A stretch of DNA of 64,000 bases, from assembly GCA_946406115.1 (NCBI GenBank), contig OX291540.1, positions 54,713,511 through 54,777,510 of the forward strand, read 5' to 3'. Below the pieces are notes generated by a model that searched no databases, was not told where the DNA came from, and saw only the letters and a program-made list of their open reading frames with translations. Shown here piece by piece: positions 22,127-33,274 of the stretch (within the stretch, counting starts at the first letter, position 1; each line of letters starts with the position of its first letter). Made by a program: the position numbers and the translations under genes. This DNA is from Apoda limacodes (lineage: Eukaryota; Arthropoda; Insecta; Lepidoptera; Limacodidae).

Positions 22127-22890
22127 TCAATCAACTGGCAATCGGGAAAGCGTCGCAACGGCGACCTCTGCGACCCGCGGGATACCGTCCGAACCATGGA
22201 ATAATTGCACGATGCGACCTAAACACCATTGCAAAGGCGGTAAATTTGAGTCCTTAAAGAGGACGAGGTCTCCGACGCGCGGGGGGTTGGTTTTATCCGT
22301 CCACCGAACCCGTTGTTGAAACAAATACTCCGAAGACCACCGACGGTGGAACAATTGCGTAATTTGTTGAAGCAACTGAAAACGCGATAAACTATTAACT
22401 GACATATCGATGAAGGGGTATTCAGGCAAGGAGTTTAAAGGACTACCGATCAAGAAATGGCCTGGAGTTAGCGCTTCCGGGTCATTAGGATCCGACGAGA
22501 TCGGACAAAGCGGTCGTGAGTTCAATACCGCTTCGACGTTGCAAAATACCGTTTGTAATTCCTCAAACGTGAGGACCGTTTCTCCAATCACACGGCGGAG
22601 GTGAGTTTCGGCGACCTTGACAGCTGCTTCGAAAATACCGCCCCACGAAGGATAGCCGGGAGGATCAAAAATCCAAGTCACACCCCGTTTGGACAACTCC
22701 GAATCTATACCTCCTTCAGATAGCGATCTGCACCCTTGAAATTGGTGCCACAGTCCGAGCGAATTAAATGAGAGAGACCACGCCGATTGACAAACCGCGA
22801 CAGGCATGCGACAAAGGCCTCTGTAGACAAGGCTGAAACGAGTTCCATATGCACAGCCTTGGAAAACTAACAGACGAAGACGCATAAATA
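22127..22890 (-). pseudogene. BEL/Pao integrase core and C-terminal domain
   Basis: The minus strand from about 22890 reads a beta-strand with KAVHMELVSALSTE and SDCGTNF (the second catalytic Asp of the DDE core) in one frame. It then shifts near 22740 into FDPPGYPSWGGIFEAAVK, RRVIGETVLTFEEL, LNSRPLCPISSDP and TPGHFLIGSPL, followed by the C-terminal region WTDKTNPPRVGDLVLFKD. The order and spacing are those of BEL integrases. The frameshift inactivates it. Downstream are the polypurine tract and the LTR. Confidence 0.85.
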
Positions 22891-23232
22891 GGCCTTAACC
22901 TGTCGGGCATTGTGAACACTTGACGTCTTTACCAAAAACGGACAACGTAGCCAATAAGACAACAAGTCTCGGGTCAACGGGGTATCCCAGTCGAGACCAG
23001 AAATCTAGAGCTCCTGTAGGGAACATTTGGCCCAAAAGACAACAGGAGCCACCCAACCATTAGGATCAAAGACACGCGCTACTGTGGACAGAACCAGCCT
23101 TTTAGTCCACCTCTTCATTGTGTCCGACGGTTCAACCGAGTACGTGAAGATATCCTGAACTGGCCGATATTGAACTCTGAGGACCGCGATGGAGTAAGGA
23201 TTCTCAGGATTCTGGAAGAGGTGGGGCTCCTG

Positions 23233-23900
23233 CTAATGTTCTGACGGCAAGTCTTCTAAGACGCCAGGTGAATTGGAAATCCATTTCCTCAATTCATAAC
23301 CACCTGCGCGTAACAAGCCGATTAGCTCATCCCTGCTCATCACAGACGAAGCACCCGTACAAATATCGTCTACGTAAGCGTCAGAAGAGAAGACAGCAGC
23401 TGCGCGCGGGAAATTCAGACGCTCACGATCAGCCAAGTGTAGCAACAAGCGAATTGCTATAAACGGGCTTGACTTTAGCTTATTTGTGTTGAGCTCATTA
23501 ACCACCAAAGGAGAGGCCGGATCCTCTCTCCACAAAATGAGCTGAAACCGCCTATCTTCTGGGTGTATCATGACCTGACGGAACATCATTTTAATGTCAG
23601 CCACAAATACAACCTGGTGGCGACGAAAACCAGTCAAGATGTCCGAAATGTCTACCTGAAGCTTAGGTCCCGACATAAGGCAGTCGTTCAAGGATACACC
23701 CTAAAGATATAGGCGCCGAACCGTCGAATACTACCCGTATCTTACCATTTTTAAAGACGGCATGATGTGGAACAAAATAATGTTCGTTGCCTTCCAACTC
23801 GAACTGCGAAACCGACATGTGACCGAGAGATTCGTATTCACGCATAAAATCCAAGTATTTTGTGCGGAATTATTTATCACGACGCATCCGACGCTCCATG
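23233..23900 (-). pseudogene. BEL/Pao reverse transcriptase
   Basis: The minus strand from about 23860 reads MREYESLGHM and YFVPHHAVFKNGKIRVVFDG. After a frame break near 23695 it reads LMSGPKLQVDISDIL, FVADIKMMFRQVMI (motif A with its Asp) and SDAYVDDICTGA (the YVDD catalytic box, about 23385). It ends near 23233. The catalytic aspartates are intact but the frame is not continuous. The connection/RNase H region that should follow is deleted. Confidence 0.85.
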
Positions 23901-24294
23901 GCTTTTTTCGGCTATTTTTCCAGGAGTCACCCAAGCGCGGACAAGGGGATAAGAAAGGCAGTCGAGTGAAAAACCGACCTGAATTTAGACGACCCGTATT
24001 GGCGAGAAAATACGACTCGCACTCGTCATCGACTGGTCAAGTCCGTGACGCCTGGGGGGGCTCTTCGATTTCCCAAAAGCGCTGAAGGGAGTCAGCGAGC
24101 GAGAGTCCCACCTGCACCGACGAATCCGTAGACGCCTGAGCGGCGAGAGAATGTGCTGGACCCATTATAACAGATCCATGATCAGAACAGCGACCAACCC
24201 ACCTGCCTGAAGTAACATGGCCTTGTCCAGTCCGAGCAATCCAAGGCCATCAGCGCCAAGCAGAAGTTCCACAGGACCAGGTAGGTGGAACCTT

Positions 24295-24700
24295 TCATCG
24301 GCCAACTCCAGGCCGGACGAGAGATCCAGCGCGTGCGTCGGCTGGGGCACCTGAGGGTGATGACCTAAAATGTCCCTCAGGACAACAGCTCCTAGGAAAA
24401 CGGGACTGTACCCACGACGTTGTCCACCCGTAGACTCCAGAAATCCCATGACTCCGCGAACTTACCTGTAAGCGGAGACGCTTCACCAGCCGCAGCGACA
24501 TTAGACACCCCTGAGCGCCTGATTCCAAAATGGCGCGCACAACCACACCAGGACAGCGCGGAGAATGAACTAGAACCTGCGCGGTGGGCAAAACTGTTGT
24601 GACAGGTGGTGGAGAGACTGGTGAAGCGGCTGCCACGAGTCAACGGGCATTGACCCGACCCGAGCGCCGTACTTGGCCCCGGGGCTCCTGTGGCACAAAA
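24295..24700 (-). pseudogene. BEL/Pao protease region, catalytic Asp changed to Glu
   Basis: The minus strand reads VVVRAILESGAQGCLMS where retropepsins of this family carry a DSG(A/S)Q triad. The Asp position is a GAA codon (Glu), which should abolish activity. The following flap region is frame-broken near 24450. It lies between the zinc knuckles and RT as expected. Confidence 0.65.
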
Positions 24701-24855
24701 TGCCCCACGCTTGAACCCGTATAAGCATACGGGTTCCACGCTGGCATAAGCGGCTGCCGAGACGCGCGTGCCATCGGCGGCGAGCAATAGCCAACTGATC
24801 CCGCCCTCAACTCGCGACTAACGCGAGGACGCTCCGCGATAGGGAGGGGCAGAGG

Positions 24856-25266
24856 CTACCTGAGAGGTGAGGGTGGTGACCGACGACCATCCCGTGGGCT
24901 CGCCTGCGGTGAACAGTACGGGGAAGGTCGATGTCGCACTGGGGACGGGGGCGATTGGGTTCGATTCAGCGGCCACGATCCCCCGCCCGTGCGAGCCGTA
25001 GACACACCTCCATGAGTCATCCGAGGACCATCCTCTCGGATGGGCATACATAAGTCCGGGTGGTGACCCCCACCACACTTTGTACAAGATCGCGGCTGTC
25101 GACAGTCCTTGGCTAGGTGCTCCCCTAAACAATAATAGCATAGGCCTAGCCTACGGGTCAAAAATCGTTTTCGGGCCACCCCAGATTTTCTGAAGTGGTG
25201 GCCATCCAGAATGGTGTGTCCCGGTTCATAACACACCCCACACCGTTCAGTCCGTTCAATTGTCAA
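24856..25266 (-). pseudogene. BEL/Pao gag nucleocapsid (zinc knuckles)
   Basis: The frame from 25266 has CGVCYEPGHTILDGHHF, then CYYCLGEHLAKDC (a CCHC-like knuckle) and CTKCGGGHHPDLC (the second). These bind genomic RNA in BEL/Pao gag proteins. A Ser/Pro-rich tail follows and the frame closes at 24856. Gag upstream (25330-26212) is in other frames. Confidence 0.82.
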
Positions 25267-25329
25267 AATTCTGGGGGGCCGAAACGAGCCGGTAACTCGC
25301 GATGTGCCGGGACGAGGTTGTTGACGGGG

Positions 25330-26212
25330 TCAAGACTGGGGTTGTTGACGGGGTCCAGACGGCGCCAAACATCGTGACGGTCCCGATTGTGGCTCGGCGG
25401 GTAAATTCTCCAGCTTCCTACTCTGGTCCTCCAAAACCGACACTAAAGTGTCAAAAGTAGGTATGTGTGACGCCGAGTCACCTCCGTGCAACTGTTCGAA
25501 ACGAGCCCTGACGTCAATGGGCAATTTATTCAAAACAATGTGTAACAGCAAAAATGACCACTCGGTGACAGGGAATTTTAGGCCTCAACGCATTCGTCGC
25601 TACCAAAATAGGGTTAAGCAGGTCCGACCGCAGCTGGTTAACCGAAGACAGTTGTGGAATACCTAAAATGGCAGCCACATGAGTATCCGCAATGCGACGG
25701 TTATTTTGGTACCGCTTCACTAATAACTCCCTGGCAATATTATAATTGACATCGGTGATGTCCAAATGTTTCACAAATCAGAGAGGCTCACCCCTGATAG
25801 ACGTTAAAAGGTAACTTAATTTTTGTGCGTCAGATAAGTCAGTCCGTCGGTGCACAATGCTATCAAAAAGTGTGATAAAATTAGTTCACTCATCCAATGA
25901 TCCGCTAAAATGAGGAATATTCAAAGTTGGCAACCGTTCGTTGCATTTTTGTTCCGAAACCTCCGTCCTACTTGCCAGCTGTGGGCTAGTCATAGTCAGA
26001 ATTTGCCGCCTCTTAGGATAGTTTCGTCATCCGTTAACGATAAGAGACCCTGGTATGCCTTATCCAGCTCGCTGACTCTTGTCGGTAACTGTCCCGCTAT
26101 TTGCTTTAATGCAAACATCCGATCCTCTCACTTAACAATCACTAAAGCACCTGAAAACCATCGTGTCAGATTGGTTAAAACAGCCTTGTACTCCTTAATT
26201 GATGACGTCATG
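25330..26212 (-). pseudogene. BEL/Pao gag N-terminal part
   Basis: A likely start ATG lies at 26212 on the minus strand (MTSSIKEYKAVLTNLT), with an early stop after about 28 codons. Later blocks (HLDITDVNYNIARELLVKRY at about 25770-25690; VLNKLPIDVRARFEQLHGG at about 25540-25470) are the family's gag helices and lie in different frames. Decayed. Confidence 0.7.
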
Positions 26213-26569
26213 TTATATAATTAAATTGCCACACAAAAAAACACAATCCAAAAACTAAATCAGACACACAAACAAACGACTCTGTTTGTTATATATACAG
26301 CAACGAATTCGATAGCGTGATAAGTATAACAAAATGTATATAAACCCAACTACAATGTACAATACCCTGACTACACAATACGAATGTCCGGCGAGCAATG
26401 CGATAAGACCGATAAACTATGCCTAGACGACGTAACCCAACGTTACGAATTGTAATTTTATTTATTGTAAATCCGACGAAAACAAACTATCCGTAAATCC
26501 CAAATGATTTGTAAAACAACCCAAACAAAAATAAACGAAAGTGGCCCAAACCACGCTCTGCTACCAACT
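26213..26569 (-). other. BEL/Pao leader with candidate primer-binding site
   Basis: On the minus strand TTGGTAGCAGAGCGTGGTTT at about 26550-26568 resembles the primer-binding region of BEL/Pao elements. It lies directly inside the LTR-like TGTTTA end at 26570. The 330-bp AU-rich leader to the gag start has no ORF. Confidence 0.55.
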
Positions 26570-26861
26570 TGTTTATTGTGGCCCCTACGTCCTCTCCGGG
26601 TTGTGAGAGAGCGTGGTTGTGAATCCGATGCATTTCCGCCTCAATTCTGTCAATTTCGTGGCGCCACTGTCGCGTACACGTGGTTAAGTCAAACGAATGC
26701 TCAACGTCTAGTTACTAGTGTGCACCATTTCTTTTCGTCATTGCGTCGTTGGATTTTGTCGGCATCGGTACCGCCTCGCAAATTAAAATCGGTTACGGAA
26801 TTAAAATATTGATATTAGTTTAGAATAAAGTGTTATTTTAAGTAACCGTGATTCTGTGACA
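26570..26861 (-). repeat. LTR-like segment, 5' side of the BEL/Pao element
   Basis: Positions 26570-26861 (TGTTTATTGTGG...CTGTGACA, about 292 bp) are where the 5' LTR of the minus-strand element should be, next to the primer-binding site. The length equals that of the LTR at 21780-22072, but apart from TGTTTA the sequence is unrelated. About 190 bp of it (26577-26755) recur inverted at 30490-30695. Confidence 0.45.
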
Positions 26862-28297
26862 ATAGTTAAAGCCTTTTCCGCGGAGTCCCGTGTAATGTCG
26901 CGTTCAAAGACCGCGATGAAGCAAGTGCGAATCCCTCAAATCGGGCTGGCCACGCTAGCGCCGCACCCGTTCCAGCAGTATCGCAGCAGTTTAGCTCGCC
27001 AAACTTGTCAAGCTGGCGACAGGTCACAGCGGCGCGACAGCGAGCGCTCGGTCGCTCCAATTACTGCGCCGACCCTCCCGTCGGACAAGCCAAGTGCTTG
27101 TCAAAAATAACACGTGGCAAACGAGGTTTGGTCAATTGCGTGCTCAGGTTAGTAGATATTACAGATTTTATCAGTCACTCTGTAGCTTCAGTTACCGGTC
27201 TTCAAACGTTCTAAGGATACCGAGGGCTATTAGTAATAGTTACTTTTGTGACTTTAGAACTGTTTTATAGGATAAAAAAAAAGTGGCAAAGCAGAATAAT
27301 TTAAAATTTGCATTGGAGTAATTAAAATCTTACGTTTCTATAACAGAAATGGTCGGATTTATCTTATATTAATGGAAATAAAATTTTAAAATCATATGGC
27401 CGCTCCAAATTTTAGGAAATTAGACTCAATTATGATGATCATGATAACATTCTTGGCATTTGATGTTATTTTATATTTTTTTTTTGAGCTTTGCCTCACA
27501 AGTCCCATTGGCATCTTACAAGTTTATATTTGAAATGAGTCAATATTATAGCGAATCCTAGCAATAAAATCCTATTTACAATAACTGGATTTCGCAATGA
27601 AATAACTAACTACACTAACGAAATGTGTTTAAATTCTTATAAAATACGGGTTTTCTGTAATGACTTATATTAAAGTTGCAATGCCATAATCGATAAATAC
27701 TTGTAAATTGGTTTCATTTATGCAAGAAAAATAAACTACCCTCAACCGAGTAGGTACTTACTTACGTCCAAAATTGCATAATTATAATGAATTAACCTAT
27801 AAGGTGCTAGGAACCCGTGTTAATCATTAGAATCCCCGAGTGTTCTTTTCCTGAAAAGGGCAAACGTATGTAGTTACATTTAACATTCCTAAATGATTCT
27901 TTTGAAAAAGAAGATTAGTATTCAGGGCAAAATGTACAATTAACAGGATTAAAATGACAGGATCTACCTTTCAAGATATTTATAAATATTGACTATTTAT
28001 ATTTTTTGGTACATTACCCAATTTGGTAGCAGATTAAAATAATATAGTCTACAAAGATTAGGGTTTGACAGTGAATTTGTTTGGTTTTTTTTTTTTTTTT
28101 TGATAGTGAATCCGTTAACGAGACCTTGTTAATTTATGGAATTCGAATATTAAACATGTAAAATAAGTCCTTAATACAAAGAAGACAATCAAGGGGTTTT
28201 TTTTTTTCCATTTTTTTTGGAACTCAAGGAGTTGCAGATTTTAAACGGAATAGAATTATTTATATATGACGAGTTTGATGGCCCAGGGCGTGCGTTT
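26862..28297. other. Unassigned: GC patch (26880-27100) then AT-rich intron
   Basis: The GC-rich patch has open frames on both strands but no motif I recognise, and no splice-bounded exon fits. From 27230 to 28297 the sequence is AT-rich with poly-T runs (28084-28103 and 28197-28220). Confidence 0.4.
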
Positions 28298-28800
28298 TTC
28301 CAGGAGGGTAAAGTCCCTCCTGGGGTTATTAACTGTAGGAAGTTATGTGATCTCTAGCCGCTCGTCCGTCCAGGAGGGTAAAGTCCCTTCTAGAATGGCT
28401 CAACTTGATGAGTGATCAGAGACTGAATTTAACAGGTTTTGTATTCTGGCTGTGCATTCTTCTAGGAGGGTAAAGAGTCTCCTAGGAAGTCTCAATTTGA
28501 CGAGTGATTAGAGCTATCACTCTACCAGGAGGGTAAAGTCCCTCCTAGGATGTCTGAATTTTACAGCATTTGTATTCTAGCCGTGCATTCTGCCACGAGG
28601 GTAAAGTCCCTTCTGGAAAGGCTCAATTTGACGAGTGATCAGAGCTTGCACTCTTCCAGGAGGGTAAAGTCCCTCCTAGGAAGTCTGAATTTACAGCATT
28701 TGTATACTGGCCGTGCATTATTACAGGAGGGTAAAGTACCTTCTAGAAAGGCTCAATTTAAAGAGTGATCAGAACCTGCACTCACCCAGGAGGGAGACCA
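28298..28800. repeat. Hairpin minisatellite, eight units, ~131-bp dimeric period
   Basis: The palindromic core AGGAGGGTAAAGTCCCTCCT (or a variant) starts at 28302, 28372, 28464, 28527, 28595, 28658, 28725 and 28788. The last five intervals alternate 68, 63, 67 and 63 bp. Two spacer types alternate, one containing GTCTGAATTTACAGCATTTG and the other GGCTCAATTTGACGAGTGAT. Each core can fold as a 7-bp stem with a 6-nt loop. No ORF is conserved across units. Confidence 0.92.
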
Positions 28801-30451
28801 TATTTTGTGAATTGGTCGTACCAGTCAACATACGGTCAGTGCCGGAGAAGATGGCCTGATAGTGGAATAAAGGACAAAATTATTGGCATTTGAATCAGAA
28901 AGTCCTTGTGGCTTTAAATACCCTAAAGGAACGTCGACAGAGGAAATCCTCTACCAAAATGACACACATGAATGAGTTTTCACACGTTGTTCGAGAAACT
29001 TTTCAGGAGAATGACCTATCAGCCTCCGATCGAGATCACATGATCCTATGATGTGTGAAGACGACCAATACCGACAGCCTCACTAGCTGGCCTAATTCTT
29101 TCCTCTACCATCCTCGATACTTAAGGTACGTAGTTACCTTGGCGTATTTAATTGAGATTTTAAAGCCATATTGGGAGCGAACGTTCTGGCGAGCAAACCT
29201 ACGCGCGAATGCCTTTTGTGACCCACTACAAAACCAGAATAAATTGTATTACTTAGTAAACATAAACAATGTGTGGAAATCCCCCGTCGAATGTCGTGCA
29301 GTCGAAACTGGAAGCATGCTGATTTGGTGACAGAGTTTCTTGTGAAAAACTAGACGGAAGCAAATGTCGCTTTAGTGAATTACAGTTGTCCATACTTATA
29401 CTCATATCACCGTGCTTGAGGTATATGGTAAATTTAGTACATCAATAATGTTTCCGTCTTATGTTATGTAATTTCTTTATTTTCATGCTCAAGAACGTTA
29501 AACGGGAACGAGCAAGGCAGAATTATTGAAACGGTTCCACCTGGGCAAAATTTATTTTTGCATTGAATTGAATTGATTTTTCCTTTAGTGTTAACTTTTG
29601 GAAATATTATCGGTCAAGGTTTCTTCATTACTTTCACTCTGTGTTTTGTTTTTTGTGTTTTGGTAACACATAAATTCCCTTGCATCTGAAGCTATGAAGT
29701 CAAATTTGGCATTATTTATTAACTAAACACGTTGTATCGTTGGTGTGAAAAATGTAATGTGAAATACTAAAAGATGCCGACATTAAAAGCCGGCACAGCT
29801 AGATCAACGATCTTTTTAAATTTTTCACGTAAGTTCCAATTGGATATTTCGAACATCCAAATACTTTCTATTGCTTTTATTAATGTTAATTTGACCCTCT
29901 GTAGTTTCGCGTAGACTGTAAGCGGTATGTTACCGTTCAATCGCCTGCCAAACTCATAGAAGAGATTTTAAAACGTATTCATGCACTGTAGCCCGTAATC
30001 TACGCTCTGAGCTTACAGTCTAGCACTTTAGAAAACTACTAGGCTACATGTATTAGCACTATTTGTTTTATTTTGTTTTTGTGGCAATTAATGTCTTTAT
30101 TTGAATTCCTTATTATCCATATTTTGGAATTTTCAAAAAAATATTAGAAAGGATAGGTAATTCAAGAAAAATATAATAAAATAATTTTAAAAGTTTCATC
30201 TACGATTTTCAACCAGTTTGAATAAGATGTATTATTTAATAAGTTTTTGACTAACGTATCTAATCAATAAATCCTAATTTTTTGTGTATATTAATGATGG
30301 ATTACGTTCTTTTTGTTTGAATACAGTTGTTTTGCAAAGGTATTTAATCAACAAATCCTTATTCTTTTTGTTTGCATTAATAAAGCACTTATTTATAAGC
30401 AACCACTCACCAGGTGAAAACAGACACGTCTCACAACCCGGAGAAGACGGG
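28801..30451. other. Unassigned intron sequence
   Basis: No recognisable coding, RNA or repeat feature. Small open frames occur (for example 29055-29330) without family motifs or splice signals. Confidence 0.4.
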
Positions 30452-30702
30452 TTTAAAATCCTTATTGTGGTCCTGGAGTCCTCTCCGGGCCTATCGAGGC
30501 CTACCTGGTGAGACGCAATGACGAAAAGAAATGGTGCACACTGGTCAGTAGACGGTGAGCGGGAGCACTCTTTTGACTTAACCACGTGTAGGCGACAGTG
30601 GCGCCACGAAATGGATAGAATTGAGGCGGAAATGCATCAAAATCACAACCACGCTCTCTCACAACCCGGAGAGGACTCCAGGACCACAATATGGATTTTA
30701 AT
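30452..30702. mobile_element. Short TIR element (~250 bp)
   Basis: The ends are perfect inverted repeats of 26 bp starting ATTGTGGTCCTGGAGTCCTC (30464 on) and its complement ending at 30690. With one mismatch the inversion extends outward through TTAAAATCC (total about 36 bp). The interior (30520-30660) matches the inverse of 26600-26755. It abuts the LTR copy at 30711. It may be a MITE or a rearranged LTR. Confidence 0.65.
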
Positions 30703-30710
30703 GGTAGGTA

Positions 30711-31016
30711 AAATCTACTAAAAAGGCCACACGTAGGCCGTAAGGAAAATTGTAAGGACTTACCCAATTTTGGAGCCAGTTATTTGTATAACGTTTTGTC
30801 TGAATATGTGGTGTGGTGTCTGTATATGTTGTGTATGTGTAGGTTGTTTCACGCAAACCGACTTAATTATAAATTATCCCAATAAGATCGATAAAACAAC
30901 AGCTTCGACGTTGCGCACAGATTAATGACGACTGACTAGCGCACAGAGTATGCAAAGAACGAATGCCTAGCTCGAACGATCCGAACACCAACCAGACCAT
31001 TCATTCTTTACTAAAT
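30711..31016 (-). repeat. Second copy of the 21780-22072 LTR
   Basis: Nearly the whole LTR sequence (from CCACACGTAGGCCGTAAGGA to CAACCAGACCATTCATTC) recurs with about 90% identity by eye and two small insertions. The terminal TG/CA is degraded. It is either a solo LTR or a displaced 5' LTR of the BEL element to its left. Confidence 0.8.
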
Positions 31017-31029
31017 ACTATACCTACAT

Positions 31030-31875
31030 AAGCAACATAAATCGTCGCCCTATTGCAAGAAGGGCTCAGCCAGCAGGCAGCCGCACGTCAGCTCCATATA
31101 AGCCAGTCCTGTGTTTCTGAAGTTTATAAACGCTTTCGGGAGACTGGTGGCTTTATCCCGAGACTAAGATCTGGACGGCGCTGGTGCATGTGCACCGTTA
31201 TGACCGTTTTATCGTGTCAACCTCTCTCCGAAATCGGCATTTGACTGGTGTCGACGTCCAACAGGAGCTCCGAAATGTTCGTGGGGTAGCTGCCAGCGAG
31301 TGGACAGTTCGTCAAAGACTCCAATAAGGCCTGCGACAGTGACGGCGAATCATCGACTAGCTCGCCTTCAATTTGCTCGCTCTCATCTTGATTGGGAGGT
31401 TGAGCAATGGAGGCAAGTCCTGTTCTTCGACGATTAAGGAATTTGTTTGCCCGACAGCGACCGAAGGGGTCGGGTCTACAGGTGGCCTGGGGAGCGATTT
31501 GCGCAGTGCTGTTTCGCTAAGACAGTGGCTTATGGGGGGCGGTTCTTGTATGATGTGGGCCGGCATTTCCTTCGACGGTAAAACGGAGTTTGTTTTCGTT
31601 GTCACACTTCCCGTGCCACAACTGAATACCTCGAAGAAGTCGGTATCGCCACATTGGACTGGCTGGTGCTCAGCCCGGACTTGAATCCCATTGAGCACGT
31701 GTGAGATGAACTGAAGAGGAGGGTTCGTTCTAGTAATCCTGCTCCTTTAAGTGTGAATGAGCTGAAATCGGCTTTGATAGATGAGTGGGAATCGATTCAG
31801 AAGCTGATTAGGTCAATAAAGAAACCTCTTCAAGGTGTTATTAGAGCGAGAGGAGGGTACACAAAATATTGAAAC
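31030..31875 (+). pseudogene. Tc1-like transposase remnant, second family
   Basis: The N-terminal DNA-binding domain is clear: LSQQAAARQLHISQSCVSEV then YKRFRETGGFIPR and a GRR AT-hook-like motif (31056-31185). Then, across frame breaks, LDWEVEQWRQVLF (about 31383), AYGGRF, EYLEEVGIATLDW and LSPDLNPIEHV (about 31670-31700), with the Glu of the DDE triad. The segment carrying the second Asp and its His (DNxxxH) is deleted. The C-terminal helices run to GGYTKY and a stop at 31872. Different from the copy at 14350-15245. Confidence 0.82.
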
Positions 31876-32902
31876 TTGATTTTAAGGCCAAATAAAATTT
31901 ATAGTAATAAATTTTTGTTGTTTTCTTCATTTATTATTTTTCCATAATTAGTACGTTTTCTTTTGTTTTCCTAACTCCTTCACTTAATCCGGGTATCACC
32001 TTCTAAACTTGTGGTTGCGCCGGGTGATCAACGGCGTAAAAATCTTCTTCAAAGTCCAAAGGTAAATAAAATATCGACTAGTTGTAATCAAACTCTGGTT
32101 TATTCGTCAACACAATGCCGTAGGTGTAGGTATATAATATTTTTCACGAGTTTCTAACACATTTTCTTTTTCAAAACATGTAGATATGTTTTCCATGAGT
32201 ATGTATGTATTTAATATATATGTGTAACTATTTTTTTCTTTTTTTGCTTACCTTTGGACCAAAAAGCGGTATGTGTATGTGTTTGTATGTCCAAAAATAT
32301 TTATTTATTATGTGTACACGGTATGACGTAGGTTACTATTGAGTGGCCTACTAAGTACATCTTTTATTTCATTGTAGGTCATGTGATGCGTTTTCGTAGT
32401 GATGTCGGGCGGTGCAGCGTGCGGTGGCCACGTTGTGCGTATTAAGAGAAAAAGAAACAGAATTACACTGATAACGTAAACCGCGCACAAAAATACTAAC
32501 GAAATAGGGTGGGATGGAATGAGGTAGCAAATTCCTTAATCACCACTGACCTGTCACTCATCATTTTAATTTCACATAATATGTTTTTATCACTTGCCTT
32601 TCCCTACTGGACTTTACGTTTTGAATTGTGACCTGGCTGTGTTCAATGGACTGTGTACGATTGCTTTAACGACTTGGCTTTCCCTACTTGACTCCGTTTA
32701 CGTTTTTACTGTGACCTGTGTTTATTTTCCATGTATAATATGTATATATTTTCCAAAAACAAAAATATTTATATATGTGTGCCTATTCCTGTCGCCTCGG
32801 GGAACAAGAAAGCCTCCTGAACAAGAGCAGCAGGAGAAAAATAAATCTGTTCATAATATTTGTAAGTATTATTTATAAATGCAGTGTAAACAGTTGTAAA
32901 TA
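31876..32902. other. Unassigned AT-rich sequence
   Basis: No supported feature. A GC patch at 32395-32445 has no nearby acceptor AG and was not accepted as an exon. Confidence 0.4.
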
Positions 32903-33274
32903 TTAGTGTAAGAAGATTGAGAAAATTAGGGTTCCACAAATAAAGGTGGATTGAATTGTTACATGACCGGGCGTTTTTTTGTTTATTTTAAATTCGTCCG
33001 CCCTTCTCGGGGCGCTTTCAATTCGTTCGTCGGCCCGACGAATCTGTGCAACCCAGTCCACAATTTGAACAAAAAGGTCCTCAGCCTGGTCCAAGTCTGG
33101 GTTAAGCTTGGCCAAATCCTTCTCCTGCAAGCCCGCAATAGCTTGCTTATAAGCATCTCGAATGGCGTTCATCCTACTATTTAGCTGATGATACCGATGA
33201 ATCAGGGCATCCAGACTGCAGCCGTTGCTAACTAACGCAAGCCTCCAGCCAAAAACAGATCTAGGTGTGGCCAT
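32903..33274 (-). CDS. Gag-like hypothetical ORF, 123 aa
   Basis: The frame from 33274 starts MATPRSVFGWRLALV and continues with a helical, charged segment (HRYHQLNSRMNAIRDAYKQA, then DLDQAEDLFVQIVDWVAQIR) that looks like the coiled N-terminal part of an LTR-retrotransposon gag protein. There is no zinc knuckle and no adjacent pol, so the identification is weak. It is the longest open frame between the second Tc1 and exon E. It could be a gag fragment or a solitary domesticated ORF. Confidence 0.35.
   Translation of the reverse strand: MATPRSVFGWRLALVSNGCSLDALIHRYHQLNSRMNAIRDAYKQAIAGLQEKDLAKLNPDLDQAEDLFVQIVDWVAQIRRADERIESAPRRADEFKINKKTPGHVTIQSTFICGTLIFSIFLH

Larger units (their letters stand above)
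22073..26212 (-). mobile_element. BEL/Pao retrotransposon body, degraded
   Basis: On the minus strand the order is gag (26212 to about 25330), zinc knuckles (25266-24856), protease (about 24640-24300), RT (about 23900-23233) and integrase with C-terminal domain (about 22890-22127). That is the BEL/Pao order. Most of the RNase H to integrase-N region is missing between 23233 and 22890, and there are multiple frameshifts and stops. The component domains are listed separately. Confidence 0.88.

Noticed and set aside
28298..28800. CRISPR array or coding repeat
   Set aside because: Palindromic repeats with spacers look array-like, but there are only two alternating spacer sequences, the context is eukaryotic intron and there is no linked gene. 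It is a dimeric minisatellite.
31357..31698. Minus-strand 113-codon ORF opposite the second Tc1 copy
   Set aside because: It is antisense to a recognisable transposase reading and has no motif of its own.
32395..32445. GC-rich patch tested as a host exon
   Set aside because: No AG acceptor follows the pyrimidine-rich TTTCTTTTTCTCTTAATACG on the minus strand.
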